Positions 36,497 through 44,686 are shown, numbered from the stretch's first letter. The stretch is 64,000 nucleotides of DNA from Candidatus Gemmiger excrementigallinarum (GCA_019116445.1 DXBP01000052.1:39473-103472), one strand, 5' to 3'. Notes: generated by a model not told the origin, from the sequence alone. A program made the numbers and translations.

Positions 36497-36874
36497 ATGA
36501 AATTTCACGAAAAATTGCTGGAACTGCGCCGTCGGCGCGGCCTGTCCCAGGAGGAACTGGGGATGGAACTGGCGGTTTCTCGCCAGACGATCTCAAAATG
36601 GGAAACCGGTCAGTCATACCCGGACTTTGAGCGGCTGGTTCTGCTCAGTGATTTCTTCTCACTTTCTTTGGATGAACTGGTTCGCGACGTTGATGTACAG
36701 GACGTGCGGGAAAAGGCCGGCGGAAGCGAGGAGAAGATTTCCGCGCTCTTTGCGGATGCGCAGAAGGGCAAGGAGATCGCCCGCCTGGTGCTGCGCGGGA
36801 TCGTGGTGTTCGGCTGGGTGATGCTGGCTGTGATGGTGCTGGCCCTGGTACTGGTTCTGGTGCGCGGAGTCTGA
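36497..36874 (+). CDS. Membrane-anchored XRE family regulator
   Basis: A 125-aa protein. Residues 5-60 form a Cro/C1-type helix-turn-helix (LLELRRRRGLSQEELG, VSRQTISKWETGQSYPDFERL). A charged linker follows, and one hydrophobic segment ends the protein (IVVFGWVMLAVMVLALVLVLV). Such HTH-TM proteins are widespread in gut Firmicutes and often act as small membrane-tethered repressors. The start at 36497 follows TACAGGAGGATTGCCT. It converges on the large RNA candidate at 36900-37925; a link between the two is not shown. Confidence 0.85.
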   Translation: MKFHEKLLELRRRRGLSQEELGMELAVSRQTISKWETGQSYPDFERLVLLSDFFSLSLDELVRDVDVQDVREKAGGSEEKISALFADAQKGKEIARLVLRGIVVFGWVMLAVMVLALVLVLVRGV

Positions 36875-36897
36875 GCCGGACGGCGGGAAAAATACAG

Positions 36898-36935
36898 TAA
36901 AAAGCCGGGGCCGTACATTTCTGTACAGCCCCGGC
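36898..36935 (-). terminator. Strong terminator at the 3' end of the large RNA candidate
   Basis: GCCGGGGC-GTACA (36904-36917) pairs with TGTAC-GCCCCGGC (36922-36935). On the minus strand it is followed by five U. In the plus direction no T-tract follows, so it acts mainly on minus-strand transcripts. Confidence 0.8.
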
Positions 36936-37925
36936 GGTCTTACTTCTTCGGAGTCATAGCCTCATAACCCTTGTTCGTTATTTTTCGGACTGTTTACTCA
37001 TCGTCATGAGTACCTCATCCTATCTTTATGCGAATTTACTTGCCCTTTCAGGATCTTAAGTTAACCGTTCATTGGACTAACCCTCTGGTTCGTTATTTGC
37101 TGAAAAGCATTTGTGGAACGGAGTAGAACGTAGCGGTCGGTAAGATCGTTCCTGGGGTAGGGGTTTGATGCTGAGGAAAAATCCTCTTAACTCTAGTACA
37201 TTGGAGTATCTCCTTGTGGATCAGGTGAAATTCAGGAGTATCCTGTTCGGCGGGGTGGTGGCTTTCATCATCTACCAGCCTTCTTTCATCCTAATCTATA
37301 TTCTATGCTAAGGGGTCTTTTTTTGACGGGACCCTGAGTCTGCTAACACATTTTGTTGTGAACCAACCATCGTTTGGTATAAATCTTTTACAGGTTACGA
37401 CCTGCGGCTTTGGATGTGGTTCTTTCGCGTCAGCAGGCCCAGGCCCGCCGGTGATGAATGGGATCTTTAAAGTTTGCCATTGGACTTGAGCCTCCTTCCT
37501 TGCGAATCCTGCCGGCGGCCTTTACATCATCTTTCCGGTTCCTCTACTGCCCTCGTGCTGCTGGATCGGAGTCCTTAAAGTGTTTCCGCTTCGTTTTTAC
37601 GGGGAAGTTTCTGTTGGGAATCTGTTTGTAGGATCGTATCTTTCGGTAAAAACCTTTGTTTGAAAGAAGTTCTTTTCTTACTTACTTTTAGGGGAACCAT
37701 CGTTCCCTGTAAAAGGATTTTTCAGAAGAAGAAGATTTTCAAACCAGCTTTTGTGAAAGAAGTTCGATCTTTCCAACTTCATCTTGCGGGATCTTCCGGT
37801 AATAACTTTAGAAAATCTGCTTTAAGATGTCGATCTGTTCACGATCGGTCTTTGATGAGGTTCCTTTGGAAAGTGGCTTCTCTTGGAGTTCCTAGCTCCT
37901 TATCTCCGGCTGTTTTCTTTCTGTG
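36900..37925 (-). ncRNA. Candidate giant structured non-coding RNA (~1 kb)
   Basis: No frame in this A/T-richer stretch has a ribosome site or protein-like composition. The minus strand has a promoter, a terminator and dense short hairpins: 7 bp at 36995-37012, 5 bp at 37173-37186 and 37391-37404, and 6 bp at 37692-37707. A bulged 10-bp helix pairs 37441-37451 with 37512-37521. A possible long-range 8-bp helix pairs 37012-37019 with 37854-37861. A TAACCCT-GTTCGTTATTT motif occurs twice (36965-36983, 37078-37098), as does TGAAAGAAGTTC (37661-37672, 37754-37765). Size and style recall the OLE, GOLLD and ROOL classes. I cannot assign it to any of them. Confidence 0.65.
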
Positions 37926-37930
37926 ACTAT

Positions 37931-37959
37931 ACTATATCACAGCCTTAGAAAATCGTCCA
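37931..37959 (-). promoter_or_regulatory. Promoter of the large RNA candidate
   Basis: On the minus strand TGGACG (37959-37954), 17-bp spacer, TATAGT (37936-37931). Predicted start near 37925. Confidence 0.55.
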
Positions 37960-37988
37960 TTCGCAGAATCCACAACCTTAAAAGGAAT

Positions 37989-38036
37989 TATTTGTACATG
38001 TTACGGATTGAAAAATCTATTTGCACATGGTACAAT
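37989..38036 (+). promoter_or_regulatory. Duplicated operator-like motif overlapping a divergent promoter
   Basis: TATTTG-ACATG-TAC occurs at 37989-38004 and 38018-38033 as a direct repeat with 14 of 16 bases identical, 29 bp apart. A plus-strand promoter (TTGAAA 38008-38013, 17 bp, TACAAT 38031-38036) is embedded in it. Its transcript would reach a terminator after only about 50 nt. Confidence 0.45.
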
Positions 38037-38062
38037 GAATATGTTGGGGTCGTATAAGACAA

Positions 38063-38093
38063 GCCGCCGTTCCATCGGGAACGGCGGCTTTTT
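38063..38093. terminator. Terminator downstream of argS
   Basis: GCCGCCGTTCC (38063-38073) pairs perfectly with GGAACGGCGGC (38078-38088). The T-tract is strong in the plus direction, weaker in the argS direction. Confidence 0.75.
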
Positions 38094-38101
38094 GCGGTCT
38101 T

Positions 38102-39859
38102 TTACATGGATTCGGGGGCGTTGACCTTGAACATGGTCAGAATGTTGTGGATCACGCCGCGCACGCCCAGGCACAGGGCGATGCGGCTCTGCTGTACGGC
38201 GCCTTCGGCATCCAGGATACGGCAGGCGTTGTAGAAGCGATGGAAGGCCGTTGCCACATCAATGCAGTAGCGGGTGATGCGGGCCGGGTCGTACTTGTCG
38301 GCCGCCGCCACGATCTCGGCAGGGAAGGCGGCCAGCAGGCGGATCAGCGCCTGTTCGGAAGGATCGGTCAGCACGGCGGCGTCCACGCCTTCAACGCCCT
38401 GGAAGACCACACCCTGCTCCTCCATCTTTTTCAGCAGCGAGCAGATGCGGGCGTGAGCGTACTGGACGTAGTAAACGGGGTTCTCGCTGTCGTTGCGCAC
38501 GGCCAGGTCCAGGTCAAAGTCCAGGGTGGAGGTGCTTTCCCGCTGATTGAAGAAGAAGCGGGCGGAATCAATGGGCACTTCGTCCAGCAGGTCGGTGAGG
38601 GTGATGGCCTTGCCGGTACGCTTGCTCATACGCACGGGTTTGCCGTCCCGCATCAGGTTGACCATCTGCATCAGCACCACATCCAGCTGTTCGCCGTTCA
38701 GGCCGATGGCATCCATGGCGCCTTTCATGCGGGCTACATGACCGTGGTGGTCGGCACCCCAGACGTCGATGGCCTTGTCAAAGCCGCGCACGGCCAGTTT
38801 GTTGTAATGGTAGGCGATGTCTGCCGCAAAGTAGGTGGGAATGCCGTTGGCGCGTACCAGTACTTCGTCTTTGGCTTTCTCCTCGCCGCCGTCCTCGGTC
38901 TTGCGCTTGTTGGCCACGCCGTACTTGGCAGCATACTGGGCGCTGCGGTACATGATGGCGCCGTCCTCGGCCTTGTAGCAGGCACCGGTTTCCAGCAGCT
39001 TGTCCACCACGGCCTGGACTGCACCGCTCTTGTGCAGGTCGCTCTCATGGAACCAAACGTCATACTGGATGCGGTACTTGCCCAGGTCACGCTGCAGGCC
39101 TGCAATGTTCTTGGGCAGCGCGTCGGCCACGATGGCCTTCTTCAGCTCCTCAAAGTCCGCATTGACGTAGGCGTCGCCGTGGACTTCGGCAAACTCCTTG
39201 GCGCGCTGGACGATGTCGGCGCCCTGGTAGCACTCGGCAGGCAGCGGGCAGGCTTCCTCGCCCTTGTACAGCTGCAGGTAGCGGATGGCCAGGCTCTTGC
39301 CGAATTTCTCGATCTGATTGCCCGCGTCGTTGATGTAGAACTCGCGGGTCACGTCATAACCGGCCCAGTCCAGGCAGGCGGCCAGGCAGTCGCCCAGGGC
39401 GCCGCCGCGGGCGTTGCCCATGTGCATGGGGCCGGTGGGGTTGGCGGAAACAAATTCCACGTTGTAGCGTTTGCCGGCGCCGGCGTCAGTGCGGCCGTAT
39501 TCCGGGTTGGAGCAGGCAGCGCGCAGCACGCTGGTGAACCAGTCCTTGCCCAGGAACAGGTTGATAAAACCGGGGCCTGCGATGTCCACCCCGGCAAACA
39601 GGGTGCCGGTCAGGTCCAGCTTGGCGGTGATGGCCTCCGCGATCTGACGCGGGGCTTTGTGGAAAACACGGGCGCCGGCCATGGCCAGGTTGGAGGCCAC
39701 GTCGCCGTTTTTCACGTCCGCGGGGATCTCCACGATAAAGTCCGGCAGGTCTGCTTCGGGCAGCGTGCCCTCGGCCATTGCCGCCTTGACCGCGTCGGTC
39801 AGCAGAGTCCGCGCCTCGGTCAGGGCCGCCAGGCGGGGGTTGTAGTTCTGATAGTCCAT
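38102..39859 (-). CDS. argS: Arginyl-tRNA synthetase
   Basis: A 585-aa class I synthetase. It opens with the N-terminal Add-1 domain typical of ArgRS. The HIGH-type motif is PTGPMHMGNARGGALGD, the KMSKS-like motif is RMSKRTGKAITL, and the C-terminal anticodon-binding DALR domain includes VYYVQYAHARICS and ends near LTMFKVNAPESM. Last gene of the ddl-murI-DUF1934-argS operon. No T-box leader is seen upstream. Confidence 0.97.
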   Translation of the reverse strand: MDYQNYNPRLAALTEARTLLTDAVKAAMAEGTLPEADLPDFIVEIPADVKNGDVASNLAMAGARVFHKAPRQIAEAITAKLDLTGTLFAGVDIAGPGFINLFLGKDWFTSVLRAACSNPEYGRTDAGAGKRYNVEFVSANPTGPMHMGNARGGALGDCLAACLDWAGYDVTREFYINDAGNQIEKFGKSLAIRYLQLYKGEEACPLPAECYQGADIVQRAKEFAEVHGDAYVNADFEELKKAIVADALPKNIAGLQRDLGKYRIQYDVWFHESDLHKSGAVQAVVDKLLETGACYKAEDGAIMYRSAQYAAKYGVANKRKTEDGGEEKAKDEVLVRANGIPTYFAADIAYHYNKLAVRGFDKAIDVWGADHHGHVARMKGAMDAIGLNGEQLDVVLMQMVNLMRDGKPVRMSKRTGKAITLTDLLDEVPIDSARFFFNQRESTSTLDFDLDLAVRNDSENPVYYVQYAHARICSLLKKMEEQGVVFQGVEGVDAAVLTDPSEQALIRLLAAFPAEIVAAADKYDPARITRYCIDVATAFHRFYNACRILDAEGAVQQSRIALCLGVRGVIHNILTMFKVNAPESM

Positions 39860-39882
39860 GATTGAAAAACCTCCGGTTTGAT

Positions 39883-40326
39883 TTATTCAGGTTGTTCGGG
39901 CAGGGCGTCCACCGTGATGTCCACCAGATTGCGGCTGATAAAATTCTCGGCACCGGAATCCAGCGTATAGCTGAATTTCAGTTTGCCGCCGGTTTCGGTG
40001 AGCTGATGCTCAATGACGTCGGCCGCCACGCCCAGGCTGATGGCGCCGTAGCCGGTTTCGTAATGGCAGAGATGGCGGGTACCCTTCTCGATGATCAGCT
40101 GGCTGGGCACCTTGCCGAAGCGCAGCATGGCGACCTTGTGGGCATCCTCGGCCACCTTGACGGTGGTGGTGCATCCCTCATAGCCGGTGGCCTCGGTTTC
40201 TTTATAGATAATATAGTAGGTGCCGTCCTTGTGCACCAGGGACCCGCGGGTCATCAACTCCACGGTGTCGCTTTTGCCGTCCTGCTCCATCGTGCCTTTG
40301 ATGGTGATAAGATACTTTTCTTCCAT
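39883..40326 (-). CDS. DUF1934 domain protein (YwiB-like)
   Basis: A 147-aa beta-barrel-type protein of DUF1934. Typical features are the N-terminal YLITIKGTMEQDGKSDTVEL, the aromatic KDGTYYIIYKETEATGYEG, and the TKxx-type core ending SRNLVDITV. Its Bacillus relative ywiB also precedes argS. Molecular function is unknown. It sits 23 bp before argS and 15 bp after murI. Confidence 0.85.
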   Translation of the reverse strand: MEEKYLITIKGTMEQDGKSDTVELMTRGSLVHKDGTYYIIYKETEATGYEGCTTTVKVAEDAHKVAMLRFGKVPSQLIIEKGTRHLCHYETGYGAISLGVAADVIEHQLTETGGKLKFSYTLDSGAENFISRNLVDITVDALPEQPE

Positions 40327-40341
40327 AGATTTTCCGATTCC

Positions 40342-41157
40342 TCAGTAGGATTCAATGGCGATGCGCTCGACGGGGCCGCCGGCGTACTCGCCCAAAAACA
40401 GCATTTCCTGTTCGGCAAAATTATCGGGGGTGTCGCTGACGAAATAGCGTGCTGTGCCGCCTTCGCTGCGGCCGCTGAGCAGGTCCAGATCTGCCAGGGC
40501 AGCTGCGGCGGCCTGGGCAGTGACCTTGCCGGAATCGATCAGGGTGACCGATTCGCCCACATAATTGCCGATCATTTTTTTCAGCAGGGGATAGTGGGTA
40601 CAGCCCAAAATCAGCGTGTCGATGCCGGCGGCGCGCACCGATTCCAGATAGTCCGCAATGACCAGTTTGGTCACGGGATTGCTGTCCTGCACATAGCCGT
40701 TTTCCACCAGCGGTACAAACAGCGGGCAGGCCTTGGCGGTGATCTCCACGTCGGGCATCATATCCCGGATGACCGAGGCGTAGGACCCGCTGCGGATGGT
40801 GGCGGCAGTGCCGATGATGCCGATTTTGCGGTTGCGGGTGGCAGCCACCGCGGCCCGGGAGGCGGCCCCCACCACGCCGGTGTAAGGCACCGGCAGCCTG
40901 GCGGCTTCCTCCGGCGGGAAAGTGGAGGACACGGTGCCGCAGGCGGCGATGATGAATTTTACATCCTGGCTCAGCAGAAAGCGGATGTCCTGCCGGGCAT
41001 ACTGGACGATGGTATCGTGGGCGCGGGAGCCGTAAGGCACCCGGCCGGTATCCCCGAAGTAGACGATGTCCTCGCCGGGCAGTACCCTGCGCAGCTGGCG
41101 CACGGCGGTCAGGCCGCCCAGGCCGCTGTCAAACACACCGATGGGTCTTGTATCCAT
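40342..41157 (-). CDS. murI: Glutamate racemase
   Basis: A 271-aa cofactor-independent racemase that makes D-glutamate for peptidoglycan. Landmarks are GVFDSGLGGLTAV, GDTGRVPYGS, first catalytic cysteine in IIAACGTVSS and second in LILGCTHYPLL. The usual ACNTASA motif reads ACGTVSS here, so the asparagine after the cysteine is a glycine. The ATG at 41157 overlaps the ddl stop (TGATG), which fixes the start and couples the two D-amino-acid genes. Confidence 0.95.
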   Translation of the reverse strand: MDTRPIGVFDSGLGGLTAVRQLRRVLPGEDIVYFGDTGRVPYGSRAHDTIVQYARQDIRFLLSQDVKFIIAACGTVSSTFPPEEAARLPVPYTGVVGAASRAAVAATRNRKIGIIGTAATIRSGSYASVIRDMMPDVEITAKACPLFVPLVENGYVQDSNPVTKLVIADYLESVRAAGIDTLILGCTHYPLLKKMIGNYVGESVTLIDSGKVTAQAAAAALADLDLLSGRSEGGTARYFVSDTPDNFAEQEMLFLGEYAGGPVERIAIESY

Positions 41158-42269
41158 CAGTAAGCCCCCTTCCGGCGGGTCACCGCCAGACGCAGCAGCC
41201 GGTCCACCAGCTGCGAGAAAGTCAGTCCTTCGTGCTCCATCAACTTCGGGTACATACTGATGGCCGTAAAGCCGGGCAGCGTATTCAGCTCGTTGCACAG
41301 CACACGGCCGGTGCCCCGCTCCACAAAGAAGTCGCAGCGGGACAGCCCGGCACAGTCCAAGGCCAGGTAGGCCTTGCGGGCCTCGGCCTGCACTTCGTCC
41401 AGTTTCTCCTCGCTCAGGTGGGCGGGGATGACGGTCTGGGACACGCCGTTTTTGTACTTGTCGTCGTAGGTGTAGAATTCGGCCCCGGCCAGGATCTCGC
41501 CCGGGCGGGTGGTGGAAACGCTGGCGGGATCGTCGGGGTTGCCGATGGCGGCGCACTCCACTTCCTGCCCGTCGATGAATTCTTCAAAGACCACCTTGTC
41601 ATCTTCCCGCAGGGCCACGTCCAGGGCGGCGTCCAGGGCGGCGCGGTCGGCAGCCTTGGAGATGCCCACGCTGGAACCGGCGTTGGCGGGTTTTACAAAG
41701 ATGGGATAGCCCAGCGTCTGCTCGGCCCGGTCCAGCACGGCGGCGCGGTCCTGCTCCACCTCGGCCCGGATGGCGCTGGTCCAGCGGCAGTGGGGCACGC
41801 CGGCGGCATCCATCACGGTGTTGGCCAGGGCTTTGTCCATGCAGACGGCACTGGCCAGCACGCCGCAGCCCACATAGGGGAGGCGGGCCAGTTCAAACAG
41901 GCCCTGAATGGTGCCGTCCTCGCCGTTTTTGCCGTGCAATACGGGGGCGCAGATGTCAATGGACACCAGCTCCGCCTGGCCGTTCCGCAGCAGCCACACA
42001 CCGTGGTCGCCGCGGTCGGGACTCAGCACACAGGGAACGCAGTCGGCACCCTGTTCCCAGCTGCCGTCGGCCATGGCCTCGGGGGTGGGGTGGCAGGCAA
42101 GCCAGCGTCCGGTCTTGGTGATGCCGATGGGGAACACTTCATATCGTCCGGCACAGGGCTCCTCGCCCAGGGCACGCAGCCAGGCCGACGCCGAAACGCA
42201 GCTGATCTCGTGCTCGCTGGAAACCCCGCCGAAAAACAGCGCAACGCGCAGTTTCTTACTTTCACTCAT
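41157..42269 (-). CDS. ddl: D-alanine--D-alanine ligase
   Basis: A 370-aa ATP-grasp ligase that forms the D-Ala-D-Ala terminus of peptidoglycan precursors. Visible are RVALFFGGVSSEHEIS, VLHGKNGEDGTIQGLFEL, the ATP-grasp lysine region FVKPANAGSSVGISK, and the metal-binding C-terminus NELNTLPGFTAISMYPKL. The residue that separates D-Ala-D-Ala from D-Ala-D-Lac or D-Ser ligases cannot be fixed by eye, but no van genes are nearby. First gene of the minus-strand cell-wall/argS operon, with AAGAGGAG before the start. Confidence 0.95.
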   Translation of the reverse strand: MSESKKLRVALFFGGVSSEHEISCVSASAWLRALGEEPCAGRYEVFPIGITKTGRWLACHPTPEAMADGSWEQGADCVPCVLSPDRGDHGVWLLRNGQAELVSIDICAPVLHGKNGEDGTIQGLFELARLPYVGCGVLASAVCMDKALANTVMDAAGVPHCRWTSAIRAEVEQDRAAVLDRAEQTLGYPIFVKPANAGSSVGISKAADRAALDAALDVALREDDKVVFEEFIDGQEVECAAIGNPDDPASVSTTRPGEILAGAEFYTYDDKYKNGVSQTVIPAHLSEEKLDEVQAEARKAYLALDCAGLSRCDFFVERGTGRVLCNELNTLPGFTAISMYPKLMEHEGLTFSQLVDRLLRLAVTRRKGAY

Positions 42270-42390
42270 GCAAAAAGACTCCTCTTGGCTGTATTATTAC
42301 ACACTACAAGTCTTCAGCTTACTATAATACCATATTCGGGTCCGGTTGGCTATATGAATTTCACAATTTGTACGGGAATTTCCAAAATCC

Positions 42391-42419
42391 CTTGACATCC
42401 CTTTCCGGCTGTGGTATAG
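42391..42419 (+). promoter_or_regulatory. Promoter of infC-rpmI-rplT
   Basis: TTGACA (42391-42396), 17-bp spacer, TATAGT (42414-42419). Confidence 0.9.
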
Positions 42420-42425
42420 TATTGC

Positions 42426-42595
42426 CTGTAAAAAAAGCAGCAACCGGCAGTATGCCGTCGGCTCACCTTGCGGATGTGAAATCCCGGGTCATACCAGAGA
42501 AACGCACTTCGGTGCGCGCTTTCGTATGTTCGGCGGCTGCTTTTATGGCAGCCGCTTTTATCATTCTATCATACACTTGTGGGAGGTGTGTTCCA
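42426..42595 (+). promoter_or_regulatory. infC leader with attenuator
   Basis: A ~170-nt leader. A small CGCAC-TTCG-GTGCG hairpin (42503-42516) precedes a perfect 8-bp terminator stem (42533-42540 with 42548-42555) followed by TTTTA. Leaders of infC-rpmI-rplT operons in Firmicutes are repressed by ribosomal protein L20 through premature termination; this position and layout fit that. The L20-binding fold itself cannot be proven by eye. Confidence 0.65.
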
Positions 42596-43126
42596 ATCGC
42601 CAGCAACAGCAATTCCAAGGAACTGGAAATCAATGAGCAGATCCGCGACAAAGAAATTCGCCTGATCGGGGCGGACGGCGCGCAGATGGGCATTATGAGC
42701 CCGCGCGACGCACTGCGCATGGCTATCGACAAAGACCTCGACCTGGTCAAGGTCGCGCCGCAGGCCAAGCCGCCGGTATGCAAGATTTTGGATTACGGCA
42801 AATACCGGTTCGAGATGCAGAAGAAGGAAAAGGAAGCCAAGAAGAACCAGAAAGTGGTGGAAGTCAAGGAGATCCGTCTTTCTTTGAACATCGACGTCAA
42901 CGACTTCAACACCAAGGTGAACCAGGCCGCCAAATTTTTGCAGCAGGGTCACAAGCTCAAGGTCAGCATTCGGTTCCGCGGCCGTGAAATGGCGCACACC
43001 AGCCTGGGTCTGGATGTCCATAAGCGGTTTGCCGAGGCGTTGGCGGGCAAGGCCGTCATCGACAAGCAGCCCAAACTGGAGGGCCGCAGCATGATGATGT
43101 TCATGTCCCCCGTACCCAACAAGTAA
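42596..43126 (+). CDS. infC: Translation initiation factor IF-3 (AUC start codon)
   Basis: A 176-aa initiation factor that binds the 30S subunit and checks the start codon. The N-domain (EINEQIRDKEIRLIG, SPRDALRMA), a lysine-rich linker, and the C-domain (VKEIRLSLNIDVNDFN, GHKLKVSIRFRGREM) are all present. In the correct frame no ATG, GTG or TTG lies between the leader and the conserved N-terminus. ATC at 42596 lies eight bases after GGGAGGT and gives the proper length. Rare starts (AUU, AUC) are known for infC and serve autoregulation. Confidence 0.93.
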   Translation: MASNSNSKELEINEQIRDKEIRLIGADGAQMGIMSPRDALRMAIDKDLDLVKVAPQAKPPVCKILDYGKYRFEMQKKEKEAKKNQKVVEVKEIRLSLNIDVNDFNTKVNQAAKFLQQGHKLKVSIRFRGREMAHTSLGLDVHKRFAEALAGKAVIDKQPKLEGRSMMMFMSPVPNK

Positions 43127-43153
43127 AAACGAACTCTTCAGGAGGAAACAACA

Positions 43154-43360
43154 ATGGCTAAAATGAAGCTCAAGACCCTGTCCGGCGCCAAGAAGCGCTT
43201 CAAGATGACTGCTTCCGGCAAGATCAAGCGCAACGCGTCCAAGCGCCGCCATATCCTGACCAAGAAGACCACCAAGCTCACCCGCGGCCTGCGTATGCCC
43301 AAGTACGTCGATAAGACCAACGAGGCTACCGTCCGCAAGATGATGCCCTACGGCGGCTGA
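43154..43360 (+). CDS. rpmI: Large-subunit ribosomal protein bL35
   Basis: A 68-aa, highly basic protein with the family pattern KLKTLSGAKKRFKMTASGKI and the C-terminal MPKYVDKTNEATVRKMMPY. GGAGGAAACAACA gives the ribosome site. It sits 27 bp after infC, in the universal infC-rpmI-rplT order. Confidence 0.97.
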   Translation: MAKMKLKTLSGAKKRFKMTASGKIKRNASKRRHILTKKTTKLTRGLRMPKYVDKTNEATVRKMMPYGG

Positions 43361-43418
43361 TTTCCGCAAGGGAAAACACAAGGTCAGATAACTACCAGAG
43401 TATAAAGGAGATATAAAC

Positions 43419-43772
43419 ATGGCTCGTATTAAAGGCGCTACCATGACGCACAAGCGTCGTGCCAAGACTCTTAAACTGGCGAAAGGCTACTACGGCTCCA
43501 AGTCCAAGCACTTCCGCATGGCCAAACAGGCCGTCATGAAATCCGGCAACTACGCCTTTGTTGGCCGCAAGCTGAAGAAGCGTCAGTTCCGTAACCTGTG
43601 GATCACCCGCATCAACAACGCGGTGCGTGCCCAGGGCATGAACTACTCCACTTTCATGAACGGCCTGAAGAAGGCTGGCGTCGAGCTGAACCGCAAGATG
43701 CTGTCCGAGATGGCCATCCATGATCCCGCCAGCTTCAACGCGCTGGTCGAGACCGCCAAGAAGGCCCTGTAA
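43419..43772 (+). CDS. rplT: Large-subunit ribosomal protein bL20
   Basis: A 117-aa basic protein. [19 protein letters not shown] opens the family, with [19 protein letters not shown] and [17 protein letters not shown] segments following. It binds 23S rRNA early in assembly and is the probable repressor of its own operon through the leader. A terminator follows. Confidence 0.98.
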   Translation: MARIKGATMTHKRRAKTLKLAKGYYGSKSKHFRMAKQAVMKSGNYAFVGRKLKKRQFRNLWITRINNAVRAQGMNYSTFMNGLKKAGVELNRKMLSEMAIHDPASFNALVETAKKAL

Positions 43773-43782
43773 TAGAACTTGC

Positions 43783-43814
43783 AAAAGACTCACGCACACG
43801 CGTGAGTCCTTTTG
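43783..43814 (+). terminator. Terminator of infC-rpmI-rplT
   Basis: GACTCACGC (43787-43795) pairs perfectly with GCGTGAGTC (43800-43808), flanked by AAAA and CTTTT. Confidence 0.9.
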
Positions 43815-43901
43815 TGTTTAAGGGGAGTGTTCTCCGGCTCCCCTGCAGGCAAGAAACCATTCACACAATTTCAGTTGATTTTGCTGCGGGAGGGCGCTAC
43901 A

Positions 43902-44684
43902 ATGGAACGTGAATCCGGCGCGGTGATCACCAGCCGCGAAAATTCTAAAATCAAATACGCCTGCTCGTTGCGGGATTCCGAGAAGCAGCGTGCCGCCGAA
44001 GGACTTTTCTTTGCCGAGGGGCCCAAACTCTGCCTGGAACTGGCCAAAAGCTGTACGCCCCGGGCGGCCTATGCCACCGAGGCGGCACTGGAAAAGACGC
44101 CGGAGCTGGCATCCCTGGACCCTGTGCCGGTAGCGCCCCATGTGGCGGAAAAACTGGCGGGGACCAAGTCCAGCCAGGGGGTGTTCGTGCTGTTTGAAAC
44201 GCCCCGGCCCGGCCCGGCTTTGCTCACTACCGCCCGGCGCATCCTGGCCTTGGAAGGGGTCCAGGACCCCGGCAATGTGGGAACCCTGCTGCGCAGCGCC
44301 GCGGCCTTTGGGTTTGATGCCGTGGTGCTGGGACCGGGCTGTGCGGCCCCCTTCTCGCCCAAGACGCTGCGCTCCTCCATGGGAGCAGCCGGGCGGCTGC
44401 CGGTGGTGCACAGCAGTGACCTGCCTGCTACCCTGCGGGAACTGCGGGACCGGGGCGTCACCTGCCTGGCGGCGGCCCTCTACCGTTCCCGCCCGCTGGA
44501 CGAGGCGGGCCGGGAATTTCCCGGCGGCGTCTGCGTGGTCATCGGCAGCGAGGGCCAGGGCCTGACCGACGAAACGGTACAGGCCTGCGACGCCGCGGTG
44601 CGCATCCCCATGACCGACCGGGTGGAAAGTCTGAATGCCGGTGTGGCGGGCAGCGTACTGCTGTGGCATTTCCGCGGGGTATAA
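43902..44684 (+). CDS. TrmH/SpoU-family rRNA 2'-O-methyltransferase
   Basis: A 260-aa SPOUT methyltransferase with an N-terminal L30e-like substrate-binding domain (SRENSKIKYACSLRDSEKQR, FFAEGPKLCLE), typical of 23S rRNA enzymes. The SAM domain has motif 1 ALEGVQDPGNVGTLLRSAAA, motif 2 VVIGSEGQGL and motif 3 IPMTDRVESLNAGVAG. The domain pattern differs from the 9700 paralogue, so a different nucleotide target is likely. The start at 43902 follows GGGAGGGCGCTACA. It begins a long co-directional block and is two bases from dprA. Confidence 0.85.
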   Translation: MERESGAVITSRENSKIKYACSLRDSEKQRAAEGLFFAEGPKLCLELAKSCTPRAAYATEAALEKTPELASLDPVPVAPHVAEKLAGTKSSQGVFVLFETPRPGPALLTTARRILALEGVQDPGNVGTLLRSAAAFGFDAVVLGPGCAAPFSPKTLRSSMGAAGRLPVVHSSDLPATLRELRDRGVTCLAAALYRSRPLDEAGREFPGGVCVVIGSEGQGLTDETVQACDAAVRIPMTDRVESLNAGVAGSVLLWHFRGV

Positions 44685-44686
44685 AC

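Noticed and set aside
36900..37925. Group II intron, RNase P RNA or tmRNA as the identity of the large RNA
   Set aside because: No GTGYG start, no domain V-like hairpin and no reverse transcriptase; no RNase P core or tmRNA tag/CCA end could be found on either strand.
37660..37926. 88-codon plus-strand frame in the RNA region
   Set aside because: No ribosome site; composition (F, K, S-rich) follows the A/T-rich RNA sequence; it ends where the minus-strand promoter begins.
38102..39859. T-box leaders for argS, metG or leuS
   Set aside because: No specifier-loop/antiterminator layout or TGGN-type T-box sequence was seen upstream of these synthetase genes.
42368..42595. Upstream extension of infC to an ATG at 42368
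   Set aside because: The extension overlaps the promoter, leader hairpins and terminator and has no IF3 similarity; the ATC at 42596 explains the N-terminus.
43875..43906. TTGATT-17-TACAAT promoter overlapping the start codon of the SpoU gene at 43902
   Set aside because: It would put the transcript start inside the coding region; the start is well supported by GGGAGGG and family alignment, so the match is probably chance.
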